A stretch of 32,505 nucleotides of DNA. Origin: Xanthobacteraceae bacterium (GTDB lineage: Bacteria > Pseudomonadota > Alphaproteobacteria > Rhizobiales > Xanthobacteraceae). Below are positions 1 through 7,708 of the stretch, in pieces. The DNA lies in assembly GCA_030041005.1 (NCBI GenBank), contig JASHOR010000092.1:1-32505 (forward strand). The letters are read 5' to 3'. The notes beneath the pieces were generated by a model. That model was not told where the DNA came from, searched no databases, and worked only from the letters and a program-made list of their open reading frames with translations. Both the position numbers and the translations under genes were made by a program. Positions within the stretch are counted from its first letter, which is position 1. Each line of letters opens with the position of its first letter.

Positions 1-253
1 CGGGCTCGGCGGGAGCGGCACCATCGGCCGCGCCCGGCAGTCTCGCCGCCAGCCCGGCGTAGCGACGGGGGTCCGCCGCCCTTGCCAGCCGGCGCGGGAA
101 GGACAAAAAGTCTAATCCGCGGAACAAGAACGTCGCCCGTCCATCTGCTTCGCCAGGCGCGGCTTGAGAAAGCGCGTAACCACAGCTATTGCAACAATGT
201 GGCCGAATCCATCCGCCCGATGGCAAAGGACGGAAAGTAACAGGAGCCGCATC
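1..253. other. Left-edge segment without a confident gene
   Basis: I see no gene I can call upstream of apaG. One minus-strand frame stays open from about position 168 to the window edge, with GC-rich third codon positions and a helical, Arg/Ala-rich translation, but it has no ATG in the window. It could be the start of a divergent gene using a TTG or GTG codon, or a chance open frame in GC-rich DNA. A plus-strand frame is also open from 1 to 240 but looks like low-complexity GC translation. Confidence 0.25.
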
Positions 254-646
254 ATGTATCGAGCCGTGACCCGAGGTATCGAGGTCGTGGTGACTCCTCG
301 CTTTCTTGGTGATCGGTCATCGCCTGAAAATAATTACTTTTTCTGGGCTTACACGATCTCGATCACCAATCAGGGCAGCGAGACCGTCCAGCTCAAGACA
401 CGTCATTGGCGCATTACCGATGCCAATGGCCGAAGGCAGGAGGTCCGGGGAGCCGGCGTGGTTGGCGAGGAGCCCGTCCTCAAGGCCGGCGAGGCGTTCG
501 AATACAACAGCGGTGTGCCGCTGCCGACCCCATCAGGTTTCATGGCCGGCAGTTACGGCATGGTGAACGCCAACGGCGAGCATTTCGATATCGAGGTTCC
601 CGCCTTTTCCCTGGACTCCAGCGAAACCAAGCGGACCATCAACTAA
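254..646 (+). CDS. apaG: ApaG domain protein
   Basis: This is a 130-aa ApaG family protein, a single fibronectin-III-like beta-sandwich linked genetically to Co2+/Mg2+ resistance and diadenosine tetraphosphate levels in enterobacteria; its biochemical role is unclear. Visible family features are the N-terminal stretch on valine and proline around VVVTPRFL, the central YTISITNQG strand, the RHWRITDANG motif near residues 60-70, and the closing PLPTPSGFMAGSYGMV segment. The ATG at 254 is preceded by CAGGAG at 241-246 and gives the usual family length. An in-frame ATG at 164 would add 30 residues with no family character, so I reject it. The gene converges on hslO; an apaG-hslO neighbourhood is common in Rhizobiales. 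Confidence 0.95.
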   Translation: MYRAVTRGIEVVVTPRFLGDRSSPENNYFFWAYTISITNQGSETVQLKTRHWRITDANGRRQEVRGAGVVGEEPVLKAGEAFEYNSGVPLPTPSGFMAGSYGMVNANGEHFDIEVPAFSLDSSETKRTIN

Positions 647-650
647 CCGA

Positions 651-671
651 TCGCGATCAGATCGCGATCAG
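651..671. repeat. Tandem direct repeat after apaG
   Basis: TCGCGATCAGA at 651-661 is followed directly by TCGCGATCAG at 662-671, just after the apaG stop. Each unit contains the palindrome GATCGCGATC or part of it. It is probably a simple duplication in the convergent spacer. Confidence 0.5.
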
Positions 672-739
672 TCCATCGGCGGCGCGGCGCGCCGTCCGAC
701 GGTTCAGACTCGATTGGCGCAGTCGGCCCGATCCTTTTG

Positions 740-758
740 GCTGCCCGACGCGGGCAGC
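740..758. terminator. Hairpin between convergent apaG and hslO
   Basis: GCTGCCC at 740-746 pairs with GGGCAGC at 752-758 around a 5-nt loop. It sits 13 bp beyond the hslO stop and about 94 bp beyond the apaG stop. It has no T-run on either side, so a terminator role for either gene is inferred from position only. Confidence 0.35.
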
Positions 759-771
759 ATCTCTCATGGAT

Positions 772-1791
772 TCAAGTACCCGGCAGCGCGTCGCGCGGAT
801 CGATCTCATGCGGCGCAAACACATAGGTCGAGCTGCAGAATTCGCACGTGACGGTGATCTTGCCGTTCTCGACCATATCGTCGCGATCGGTCTGTGGAAA
901 ACTGCGCAGCATGGTCTCGACACCATCGCGCGAGCAGGAACAGTGCGCCTCCACCGCCGCCAACCGGAATACACGCACGCCGCGCTCGTGAAACAGACGA
1001 TAGGCAAGGCGCTCGCTCGACATCGCCGGGTCAAGCAGTTCGAGATCGTCCACCGTGGCGATCAGCGAACGGCCCTCGACCCAGGCCTCGTCCTCGGGGA
1101 CGACATGGGGCACGGTGCCGGGCGGCGCATCGCCGGGATCAAGGTCGGCCTGGCGGACGCGCTCGATCGACTTCGGGAGAAATTGCAGCAAAATGCCGCC
1201 GGCACGCCAATGCCGGCGCGCGCCGTTCCGCGCGGCACGAAATTCCTCGGCAACCGCCAGGCGGACGCGGGTGGGAATTTGCTCCGATCGCGCGAAGTAT
1301 TCGTGCGCGGCGTCTTCCAAACTTCCGCCCTCGAGCGGTACGAGTCCCTGGTAGCGGCTCATTTCGGGACCCCGGTCGATCGTCATCGCGAGGTGACCAT
1401 GACCGAGCAGCTTTCCGGGCTCGGCCGCAGCGGCAGCAACAGCTTCGGCGACGCGGTCCGCATCGAATCGCGCGCATGCCCGGACCTTGCTCGGCGAGGT
1501 GAAATCGACAACCAGCATGCGCACCGGCCCGTCACTCTGCGTCTGCAGGATGAAACGGCCGTCGAACTTGAGCGCCGATCCCAGCATCACCGTGAGCACG
1601 ATCGCTTCGCCCAAAAGCCTGGCGACGGGCGGCGGATAGTCGTGGCTGGAGAGGATGGCGTCCGCGGCCGCCCCTAGCCTCACAATGCGCCCGCGCAAGT
1701 CGAGCGCCTCTACGGCGAACGGAAGGATCGTGTCATCGACCGCTTCTGCTGCAGGCGGTCGGATCGGTATGCCGATTTGGAGATCGTTCAT
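772..1791 (-). CDS. hslO: Hsp33 redox-regulated chaperone
   Basis: This is a 339-aa Hsp33, an ATP-independent cytosolic holdase switched on by oxidation plus unfolding. The C-terminal redox switch is clear: C284-x-C286 and C316-x2-C319, separated by 29 residues, bind zinc when reduced and form disulfides when oxidised. The N-terminal domain has the typical ARLLGEAIVLTVMLGSALKF helix and the QSDGPVRMLVVDF strand. The start at ATG 1791 (MNDLQIG) is chosen because the 36 residues upstream in frame are unlike the family. It is transcribed toward apaG. The usual Rhizobiales upstream partner argF is absent; a divergent reductase gene starts about 170 bp upstream instead. Confidence 0.95.
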   Translation of the reverse strand: MNDLQIGIPIRPPAAEAVDDTILPFAVEALDLRGRIVRLGAAADAILSSHDYPPPVARLLGEAIVLTVMLGSALKFDGRFILQTQSDGPVRMLVVDFTSPSKVRACARFDADRVAEAVAAAAAEPGKLLGHGHLAMTIDRGPEMSRYQGLVPLEGGSLEDAAHEYFARSEQIPTRVRLAVAEEFRAARNGARRHWRAGGILLQFLPKSIERVRQADLDPGDAPPGTVPHVVPEDEAWVEGRSLIATVDDLELLDPAMSSERLAYRLFHERGVRVFRLAAVEAHCSCSRDGVETMLRSFPQTDRDDMVENGKITVTCEFCSSTYVFAPHEIDPRDALPGT

Positions 1792-1959
1792 TGCCGCAAT
1801 ATAGGCGGACGCTTGCAATTTGTGAGCCCCGGGAGTCCGCGGCAGAGGAACTCGCCGCCGTTCCGCGTGCGCTGCAGGTGACGGCGTCGCCAAAGCCACC
1901 GTCGGCTCGCGGAATTAGCCGTTGCGAACCCATGCCTTGCCCGCTTATCTAAGCTGCGC

Positions 1960-2976
1960 ATGGACACTGCAGCCGCACCGCCGACCGACGAGACGCTTCT
2001 CACCCGTGCCGCAGCCTCGCATCTGATCGCTGCGCGATTGACCGACGTTCAAACGGTCGCACGGGACACAAAGCTCTACACCTTTCGCCGCATCGACGGG
2101 CAGCCCTTGCCGCCGTACCGGCCGGGCGCGCATATCGATCTGCATCTGCCGAACGGGCTGCTGCGTCAGTTCTCGCTGGTCGTTCCCGATACCGATCATT
2201 CGAGCTATGTGGTCGGCGTCAAACGCGATGAAAACAGCCGCGGCGGCTCACGCTACATCATCGAGGAGATGAAGGTCGGCGACCAGATCGAGATCAGCGC
2301 GCCGCGCAACAATTTTGCGCTGGTCGAGAACGCCGAGGACGTGACGCTGATCGCCGGCGGCATCGGCATCACGCCGATCTGGTGCATGGTGCAGGAGCTT
2401 GCCGCGCACAAGCGCTCGTGGAAGCTCCACTACGCCTGCCGGTCGCGCGTCGATATGGCCTTCCTCGAAACGTTGCAGCAATTCGGCCCGGAGTCCGTCC
2501 ATCTGCATTTCGACGACGAAGCCGGCGGCGTCTTCGACATGGGCGCCGCCGTCACCGCGACGCCGCCGAGCGCGCACATTTACTGCTGCGGTCCCAATCC
2601 GATGCTCAAGGCGTTCGAGGCCGCCACGACCGCCCGGCCGCGCAATCTCATCCACATCGAGTATTTCACGCCGAAGGAGGAAGCCTCAGCCGATCAGGAA
2701 TCGAAGCTCGGCGGTTTCTGGGTCGAACTCGCGCGCTCGGGGGAGGAATATTTCATTCCCGAGGGCAAGAAGGTCCTCGAAGTGCTCTACGAGGCCGGCG
2801 TCGACGTCGATTATTCGTGCGAGCTCGGCATCTGCGGCGCCTGCGAGACGCGCGTGATTTCCGGCACGCCGATCCATCACGATTCAATCCTGTCGGAGGA
2901 GGAGCAGGCCTCCAACGAGAAGGTCATGATCTGCTGCTGCGGCTGCGCGTCCGAGCGGCTGGTGCTGGATATGTAG
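1960..2976 (+). CDS. VanB-type ferredoxin reductase (flavin, NAD, [2Fe-2S])
   Basis: This is a 338-aa phthalate-dioxygenase-reductase family protein that passes electrons from NAD(P)H through flavin to a C-terminal plant-type [2Fe-2S] centre and on to an oxygenase. Domain order: a flavin-binding barrel with the RQFSL signature (R69-L73, the RxYSL position), an NAD domain with AGGIGITP near 133-140 and a CGP motif, then ferredoxin ligands C287, C292, C295 and a fourth among C325-C327. FMN is expected for this subfamily but FAD cannot be excluded. The N-terminus is about 20 residues longer than typical VanB. No VanA sits beside it; the only Rieske oxygenase in the window, 8978-10264, is a plausible partner by inference. 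Vanillate is not specifically supported as the substrate. Confidence 0.9.
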   Translation: MDTAAAPPTDETLLTRAAASHLIAARLTDVQTVARDTKLYTFRRIDGQPLPPYRPGAHIDLHLPNGLLRQFSLVVPDTDHSSYVVGVKRDENSRGGSRYIIEEMKVGDQIEISAPRNNFALVENAEDVTLIAGGIGITPIWCMVQELAAHKRSWKLHYACRSRVDMAFLETLQQFGPESVHLHFDDEAGGVFDMGAAVTATPPSAHIYCCGPNPMLKAFEAATTARPRNLIHIEYFTPKEEASADQESKLGGFWVELARSGEEYFIPEGKKVLEVLYEAGVDVDYSCELGICGACETRVISGTPIHHDSILSEEEQASNEKVMICCCGCASERLVLDM

Positions 2977-3085
2977 AATCGATCGCAACCGGGATTGAGC
3001 AGCGCGAAATCCGGGGATAGCTTCGCCCGACCATCCCGGCTTTATCTTCGCTCAAGCCGGACTACAATTGGGCAAAGGAACCGGC

Positions 3086-4561
3086 ATGGACACGGCGGTC
3101 GAAACTCGCACTACCAAAAAGCAGTCGCCAACCAATCCGCGCCAGGACCTGCGCGCCTGGATCGAAAAATTGCGCGCCGCCGGCGAACTGGAGGACATCA
3201 CTGGCGCGGAGCGCGAAAAAGAGATCGGCGGCATCGTCGACATCTATCAGCGCCGCATCGGCAACAAGGCGGTGCTGTTCGACGACGTGCCGGGCTTTCC
3301 TCGCGGCCACCGCATCCTCGCCAACATCCTCACCTCGGTGCGGCGCATCGCCATCACCCTCGGGCTGGACGCCGACACCAGCGCCGTCGAATTGGTGCAT
3401 TACTGGCGCCGCTACATGAAAGAGGCCAAGGCCATTGCGCCGGTCACTGTAAAAAGCGGCGCGATCCTGGAGAACGTGCGCGCCGGCAAAGACATCGACA
3501 TTTTCTCGATCCCGGTGCCGCGCTGGCACGAGCACGACGGCGGCTACTACATCGGCACCGGCGATATGGTGATCATGCGCGATCCGGATACCGGCTGGAT
3601 CAATTACGGCGCCTATCGGGTGCAGGCGCACGAGCGCAACGTCGCCACCGTGATGTTCTCCAAAGGCAAGCACGGCGACATCATCAAGCGCCGCTATCAT
3701 GAGCGCGGCGAGCCGTGCCCGATCGCAGTGGTCGCCGGCATGCACCCGGCGCTGTTCATGATCGCCGGCCTGGAAATCCCCTACGGCAAGAATGAATACG
3801 ACGCCGCCGGCGGGCTCATTGGCGAGCCGGTGGAAGTCATCGCCGGACCGCGCACCGGGTTGCCGATTCCCGCCCATGCCGAGATCGCCTTCGAGGGCTT
3901 CATTCACCCGGACGATCTGCGCGACGAAGGCCCGCTCGGCGAATGGACCGGCTATTACGCCGGCGGCCTGAAGAAAGAGCCGGTGATCCGCATCGAGACG
4001 TTCATGCGCCGCGACGATCCGATCCTGCTCGGCGCCATCCCCGGCATCCCGCCGGACGACGATTCGTTCTATCGCGGCACCTACCGCTCCGGCGCGGTGT
4101 GGAACCAGCTCGAAGCCGCGGGCGTGCCCGAAGTGAAAGGCGTGTGGGCGCATGCCGCCGGCGGCAGCCGGCTGTGGCTTACGGTCGCCATCAAGCAGCA
4201 ATATGCTGGCCACGCCAAGCAGGCGGGCCTCGTCGCCTCGCAATGCCATGCCGGCGCCTATGCCAACCGTTTCGTCGTCGTGGTCGACGACGACATCGAT
4301 CCGGCCGACATGGACAAGGTGATCTGGGCGATGTGCACACGGTTCGATCCGCGCGAAGGCATGGAGACCTTGCGCGGCTGCTGGTCGACCGCACTCGACC
4401 CGATGGCCTATGCCAGCGACGACCCGCGCAACGCCCGCGTGGTCATCGACGCCTGCAAGCCATTCAAGCGGCGCGACACCTTCCCGGTCGTGGTCCGCGC
4501 CAGCAAGGAGGTCGAGGACCACGTGCGCAAGAAGTTTTCCGATGTGCTGCCGAAAGCATGA
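3086..4561 (+). CDS. UbiD-family (prenylated-FMN) decarboxylase
   Basis: This is a 491-aa UbiD-like enzyme. The family uses prenylated FMN for reversible non-oxidative (de)carboxylation of aromatic or unsaturated acids. Family landmarks are the N-terminal DLRAWIEKLRAAGEL segment, the central motif running through EIAFEGF and GPLGEWTGYY that carries a conserved acidic residue, and the late ALDP segment. The length suits the family. The ATG at 3086 is preceded by AAAGGA; an in-frame TTG at 3068 adds only six residues. No UbiX prenyltransferase is visible here, so the cofactor must be made elsewhere. Neighbours are aromatic-redox genes, so I infer an aromatic-acid substrate rather than the ubiquinone precursor; the sequence is unlike canonical UbiD of ubiquinone synthesis. 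The substrate is unknown. Confidence 0.88.
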   Translation: MDTAVETRTTKKQSPTNPRQDLRAWIEKLRAAGELEDITGAEREKEIGGIVDIYQRRIGNKAVLFDDVPGFPRGHRILANILTSVRRIAITLGLDADTSAVELVHYWRRYMKEAKAIAPVTVKSGAILENVRAGKDIDIFSIPVPRWHEHDGGYYIGTGDMVIMRDPDTGWINYGAYRVQAHERNVATVMFSKGKHGDIIKRRYHERGEPCPIAVVAGMHPALFMIAGLEIPYGKNEYDAAGGLIGEPVEVIAGPRTGLPIPAHAEIAFEGFIHPDDLRDEGPLGEWTGYYAGGLKKEPVIRIETFMRRDDPILLGAIPGIPPDDDSFYRGTYRSGAVWNQLEAAGVPEVKGVWAHAAGGSRLWLTVAIKQQYAGHAKQAGLVASQCHAGAYANRFVVVVDDDIDPADMDKVIWAMCTRFDPREGMETLRGCWSTALDPMAYASDDPRNARVVIDACKPFKRRDTFPVVVRASKEVEDHVRKKFSDVLPKA

Positions 4562-4598
4562 CGGAGTGGCGAATGAGGGGTTCTGAATTGGAATTTGC

Positions 4599-5084
4599 AT
4601 GACCGAAAAAATCGACATCACGCTCACCATCAACGGCCGCGATTATCCGATCCGCGTCGAGCCGCGCAAAACGCTGGTCGATGCCATCCGCGACGATTGC
4701 GGCCAGACCGGCACCCATATCGGCTGCGAGCACGGCGTGTGCGGCACCTGCACCGTCATCGTCAACGACGAGGCGGTGCGCTCCTGCCTGATGTTCGCCG
4801 TCCAGGCGGCCGGCAAGAAAATCCGCACCGTGGAGGGCCTCGCCGACGGCGACAGGCTCTCTGTGCTGCAGCAGGCCTTCATCGACAATCACGGCCTGCA
4901 ATGCGGCTACTGCACACCGGGCTTTCTGATGCTGGCAACGAACGCGCTGGAGAAAAATCCGCACATCGACGACGAGGAACTGCTGGACGTGCTGTCGTCG
5001 AACCTGTGCCGCTGTACCGGCTATCAGAACATTATCAAGGCGGTGAAAGCGGCGCGCGATCAGATGCAGCGCGCGTTGCCTTAG
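4599..5084 (+). CDS. CoxS/XdhC-like double [2Fe-2S] small subunit
   Basis: This is a 161-aa protein with the complete small-subunit architecture of the xanthine dehydrogenase / CO dehydrogenase / 4-hydroxybenzoyl-CoA reductase family. Plant-type cluster ligands are C43, C48, C51 and C63. The helical second cluster uses C102, C105, C137 and C139 (CGYCTPG and CRCTGY motifs). It starts at ATG 4599, 37 nt after the UbiD-like gene, in the same direction, so co-transcription is likely. Oddly, no molybdopterin large subunit (CoxL-like) or flavin medium subunit (CoxM-like) lies anywhere in the window. It may feed electrons to or from a non-adjacent molybdenum subunit, or serve another partner in this island. 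Family assignment is firm; the partner is unknown. Confidence 0.93.
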   Translation: MTEKIDITLTINGRDYPIRVEPRKTLVDAIRDDCGQTGTHIGCEHGVCGTCTVIVNDEAVRSCLMFAVQAAGKKIRTVEGLADGDRLSVLQQAFIDNHGLQCGYCTPGFLMLATNALEKNPHIDDEELLDVLSSNLCRCTGYQNIIKAVKAARDQMQRALP

Positions 5085-5171
5085 CAGCGAAAGAATCTCA
5101 TTGAGTAATAGTTACAGTGTCGCTTGTAGAAGTAATAAACATCGTCAAATCCTCGATATGAGGGAACGTTC

Positions 5172-5378
5172 ATGTCCAAACTTTTGTATGTCATCGTCGC
5201 CGCAAGCGTGCTGGCGCTCTCCATGAATGCCGATGCGAAGTCATCAGGCGGAAGGGGCTGTTTCAACAATTGCCGCGCGGAGCTCAAAAGAGCCGGCACG
5301 TGGAACTCCTACCCGCGCGGCTATTGCAGGCGTAAGTGCGACTATTGGGTCGGCGCGCCAGCCGACGTGCATCGCTGA
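5172..5378 (+). CDS. Small secreted cysteine-containing protein, unknown
   Basis: This 68-aa protein has a clear Sec signal peptide: a short Lys-containing start, a hydrophobic core (LLYVIVAASVLALSM) and an ADA-K type signal peptidase I site near residue 22. The predicted mature peptide is about 46 residues, basic, and has four cysteines in two CxxxC pairs (CFNNC and CRRKC), consistent with two disulfides or a metal site. The start at 5172 has GAGGGA at 5160-5165 as ribosome binding site. The 90 bp upstream are AT-richer than the surroundings and probably carry its own promoter. I do not recognise a named family and assign no function. It is followed by the convergent GlcG/HbpS-like gene. Confidence 0.75.
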   Translation: MSKLLYVIVAASVLALSMNADAKSSGGRGCFNNCRAELKRAGTWNSYPRGYCRRKCDYWVGAPADVHR

Positions 5379-5393
5379 GTTCTGCAATCACAT

Positions 5394-5801
5394 TTACAGA
5401 CCGAGCGCCGCCAGCGCCGCCTTAGCCACCTCGACGTCCTGCTCGATCTTCGCCCCGCCGGCGGCGACGGCGCCAATGACCTGACCCTCGACCGTGATCG
5501 GGAACCCACCCGGCACGTTGGTGAAGTCGCCCATGCGCACCGCCATGGACAGCGCATTCTCCTCCGGCGCGTAGCCGGTCGGCAGCCGTTGCGAGGCGGC
5601 GGTAATGGCCTTGCGCCTGGTGGTGATGATGGAGAAATGGCGCGCGCCGTCCATCATCAGGAACGCGATCAACCGGCAACTGGCATCGACCACCGCCAGC
5701 GAAACCTTGCAGCCAAGCGCGTTGGCCTTGGCCACTCCCGCATGGAGCATCTTCAGACTTGCCTCTTCGGTAAGTCGATGGGTGGCAACGAAATCGGGCA
5801 T
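5394..5801 (-). CDS. GlcG/HbpS family protein
   Basis: This is a 135-aa member of the GlcG/HbpS-like family (Pfam HbpS-like, formerly DUF336). Members bind haem or small ligands, and many sit beside catabolic operons without a known reaction. Visible family features are the opening LTEEASLKMLHAGVAKA helix, SLAVVDASCRLIAFLMMDGA, the ITTRRKAITAA helix, the PGGFPI motif and VIGAVAAGG near the C-terminus. The start at ATG 5801 is set by a strong GAGGGG at 5806-5811 (read on the minus strand). An upstream in-frame ATG is less well placed. It is divergent from the FAD dehydrogenase and may share control through the dyad at 5828-5853. It has no signal peptide, so it is probably cytosolic. Confidence 0.85.
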   Translation of the reverse strand: MPDFVATHRLTEEASLKMLHAGVAKANALGCKVSLAVVDASCRLIAFLMMDGARHFSIITTRRKAITAASQRLPTGYAPEENALSMAVRMGDFTNVPGGFPITVEGQVIGAVAAGGAKIEQDVEVAKAALAALGL

Positions 5802-5827
5802 AGGTTTCCCCTCAATCATGGCCGTGC

Positions 5828-5853
5828 ATAACAACGGTCAATACTGTTATAAT
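5828..5853. promoter_or_regulatory. Inverted repeat overlapping an extended -10 promoter
   Basis: ATAACA (5828-5833) and TGTTAT (5845-5850) form an inverted repeat with an 11-bp spacer. The right arm overlaps TGTTATAAT (5845-5853), which matches the extended -10 consensus TGnTATAAT and points toward the FAD dehydrogenase gene. No good -35 is present, as is usual for extended -10 promoters. On the other strand TTGACC (5841-5836) with CATGAT 16 bp on could serve the GlcG-like gene. The arrangement suits a repressor controlling both genes, by inference only. Confidence 0.45.
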
Positions 5854-5873
5854 AGCGCCTGAAAAGTCCGACA

Positions 5874-5963
5874 CGTCATGCCCGCGCTTGTCGCGGGCAT
5901 CCACGTCTTAAGGCGTGAGCCAGAACAAAGACGTGGATGGCCGGGTCAAGCCCGGCCATGACG
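5874..5963. repeat. Long palindromic intergenic repeat (REP/MITE-like)
   Basis: Two 36-bp arms, 5874-5909 and 5928-5963, are inverted copies with matched substitutions, around an 18-bp loop. Each arm starts CGTCATG on its outer side and ends CACGTCTT or its complement inside. This is the palindromic repeat widespread in Bradyrhizobium-like genomes. It lies between the promoter-like site at 5853 and the FAD dehydrogenase start, so it is likely transcribed into that leader. A second copy was not seen in this window. Confidence 0.85.
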
Positions 5964-6001
5964 AAATCTCGTGCCGCGTCAACGTGGAAGGGAATACCCT
6001 G

Positions 6002-7663
6002 GTGGATAAGTGGCATCGCGAGGCCGACGTCGTCGTGATCGGGACGGGCGCGACAGGATTTCCCGCCGCCATCGTCGCCCGCGAAGCCGGCGCGTCGGTC
6101 ATCATGGTGGAGGCGGAGAGCCACGTCGGCGGCCACGCGATCACGTCCGGCGGCAATCTGCCGCTCGGCGGCGGCACCTCGTACCAGAAGAAATACGGCA
6201 TCGCGGATTCCGCAGACCTGTTCTTCCAGGACCTGACCGACTGGTCTGTGGTTGAGCCGAACGGCTTTCCACCCTATCGCTACAACGACCGCGAGATCAT
6301 TCGCGCCTTTGCCGATAACAGCGTAGCCACCTTCGAATTCCTGCTGGCGCACGGCGTCAAGGTCATCGACCGGCCGCCGAACAAGGTCGGACACGAGATC
6401 GGCAACTCGGTGCTCCGTACCATGCAGATCTCGGTCGAGGACTGGCCGATGGTCCACACCGGTGGACCTGCCGCTCCCGACGATGATGAAATTCGCGCGG
6501 GCGCCGGCCTCATTCGCCCGCTTGAGGCCGCCGCGCGCAAGGCCGGCGTCGAGATTCTGCTCGAACACCGCATGACCGCGATCCATCGCGAAGCGCCGAA
6601 GTCCGGCCGGGTCACCGGCATTGCCGTCGATTGCAACGGCGCCAAGCTCCACATTCGCGCCCGCAAGGCCGTCATCATCGCCACCGGCGGATCGACCGGG
6701 AATGTCAACTTCCGCCGCATGTTCGACCCGCGGCTGACCGAGGAATATTGCGGGCTCGCCGGCATGCCGTGGTCCAACCAGGATGCCAGCGGCGAACTTG
6801 CCGCCATGGACATCGGCGCGGCCTTGTGGGGAGCATTCAACTACACCGGTGAGTTCGGCTCGGGCATCACCAAACCGGGCGCCATTGGCTGCCAGTACGG
6901 CTACGTCAACGTGCGCTGGTATCCGGGCAGCGAGGTCTTCGACAAGGCGCGGGCCAGCGGCCTCGCGGTCAAGGATTGGCAGAACGTCATCCTGGTCAAC
7001 TTGCTGGGCAAGCGCTTCTACGACGAGACCGCGGGCCATTACACCTACAGCTCGTACAAGAGCCTCGATCCCTACGAGCCCTACAGCTATCTCAACGTCA
7101 GAAACGTCAAATACGATCCAAGCAATTTCATCAACGCCGCGCTTGCCGGCATCGGCGACGGCCACAACGGCGGAGGCCCGATCTGGGCGATCTTCGACGC
7201 CGACGCAGCCGCGCGCGAAAATTGGGACCCGAAGCCGCCCCACGTCGACACCGGCAGTGGTTTCCTCTTCAGCGCCGGCTCGGTCGGCGAACTCGCTGCC
7301 AAGATCAAAATGAAGTATCAGCGCATACCGATGCCGCCAAACAACCTCCTCGACACAGTCGCGCGCTACAATTCATTCGTGGACGCTGGCAAGGACGGCG
7401 ATTTCGGCAAACCTGCGCCACGCTACAAGATGCAAAAGCCCCCGTTCTACGCGGCGTGGGCCACGCCGGTCATTCACGACAGCCGCGCGGGCTTGCGCAT
7501 CAATGCGCGCTGCCAGGTGATCGACATGAACGGCGAGGCGATTCCCGGCCTCTATTGCGGCGGCGAATCGGCCGGCGGCTTTTCCATGCATGGCCTGCCG
7601 CGCGCCACCTGCCAGGGATTTATTGCCGGAAGGAATGCCGTCCTGCAGAATGACGGGTCCTGA
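6002..7663 (+). CDS. FAD-dependent dehydrogenase (FAD_binding_2 family)
   Basis: This is a 553-aa flavoprotein of the fumarate reductase / 3-ketosteroid delta-1-dehydrogenase superfamily. The N-terminal Rossmann fold has G14-x-G16-x2-G19 and E37 for the FAD ribose, followed by a GGHAITSGGNLPLGGG motif. The C-terminal FAD-closing motif is GLYCGGESAGGFSMHG near residues 515-530. I choose the GTG start at 6002 because GGAAGGGAA at 5986-5994 is well spaced. An upstream ATG at 5915 lies inside the palindromic repeat and would add a translated-repeat artefact. Homologues oxidise or reduce C-C bonds next to carbonyls; the substrate here is unknown. It stands between a divergent GlcG-like gene and a downstream LssY_C gene. 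Confidence 0.9.
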   Translation: MDKWHREADVVVIGTGATGFPAAIVAREAGASVIMVEAESHVGGHAITSGGNLPLGGGTSYQKKYGIADSADLFFQDLTDWSVVEPNGFPPYRYNDREIIRAFADNSVATFEFLLAHGVKVIDRPPNKVGHEIGNSVLRTMQISVEDWPMVHTGGPAAPDDDEIRAGAGLIRPLEAAARKAGVEILLEHRMTAIHREAPKSGRVTGIAVDCNGAKLHIRARKAVIIATGGSTGNVNFRRMFDPRLTEEYCGLAGMPWSNQDASGELAAMDIGAALWGAFNYTGEFGSGITKPGAIGCQYGYVNVRWYPGSEVFDKARASGLAVKDWQNVILVNLLGKRFYDETAGHYTYSSYKSLDPYEPYSYLNVRNVKYDPSNFINAALAGIGDGHNGGGPIWAIFDADAAARENWDPKPPHVDTGSGFLFSAGSVGELAAKIKMKYQRIPMPPNNLLDTVARYNSFVDAGKDGDFGKPAPRYKMQKPPFYAAWATPVIHDSRAGLRINARCQVIDMNGEAIPGLYCGGESAGGFSMHGLPRATCQGFIAGRNAVLQNDGS

Positions 7664-7708
7664 CGGCGGCGCAAGGCCCCCGACGGATTGGTGCCGCAAG
7701 GTGCCTCG

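Noticed and set aside
406-1677. 423-aa open frame on the plus strand
   Set aside because: Runs out of the end of apaG and across hslO antisense; no ribosome binding site or family features.
1960-2976. Naming the reductase VanB (vanillate demethylase)
   Set aside because: Family is right but no VanA is adjacent and the ferB-ferA genes are 25 kb away; substrate is not supported.
3062-4633. 523-aa open frame on the minus strand
   Set aside because: It mirrors the UbiD-family gene; its translation is His/Asp/Ala-rich without family motifs, a usual antisense shadow in GC-rich DNA.
5876-7243. 455-aa open frame on the minus strand
   Set aside because: Antisense to the FAD dehydrogenase; its C-terminal end is only the translated palindromic repeat.
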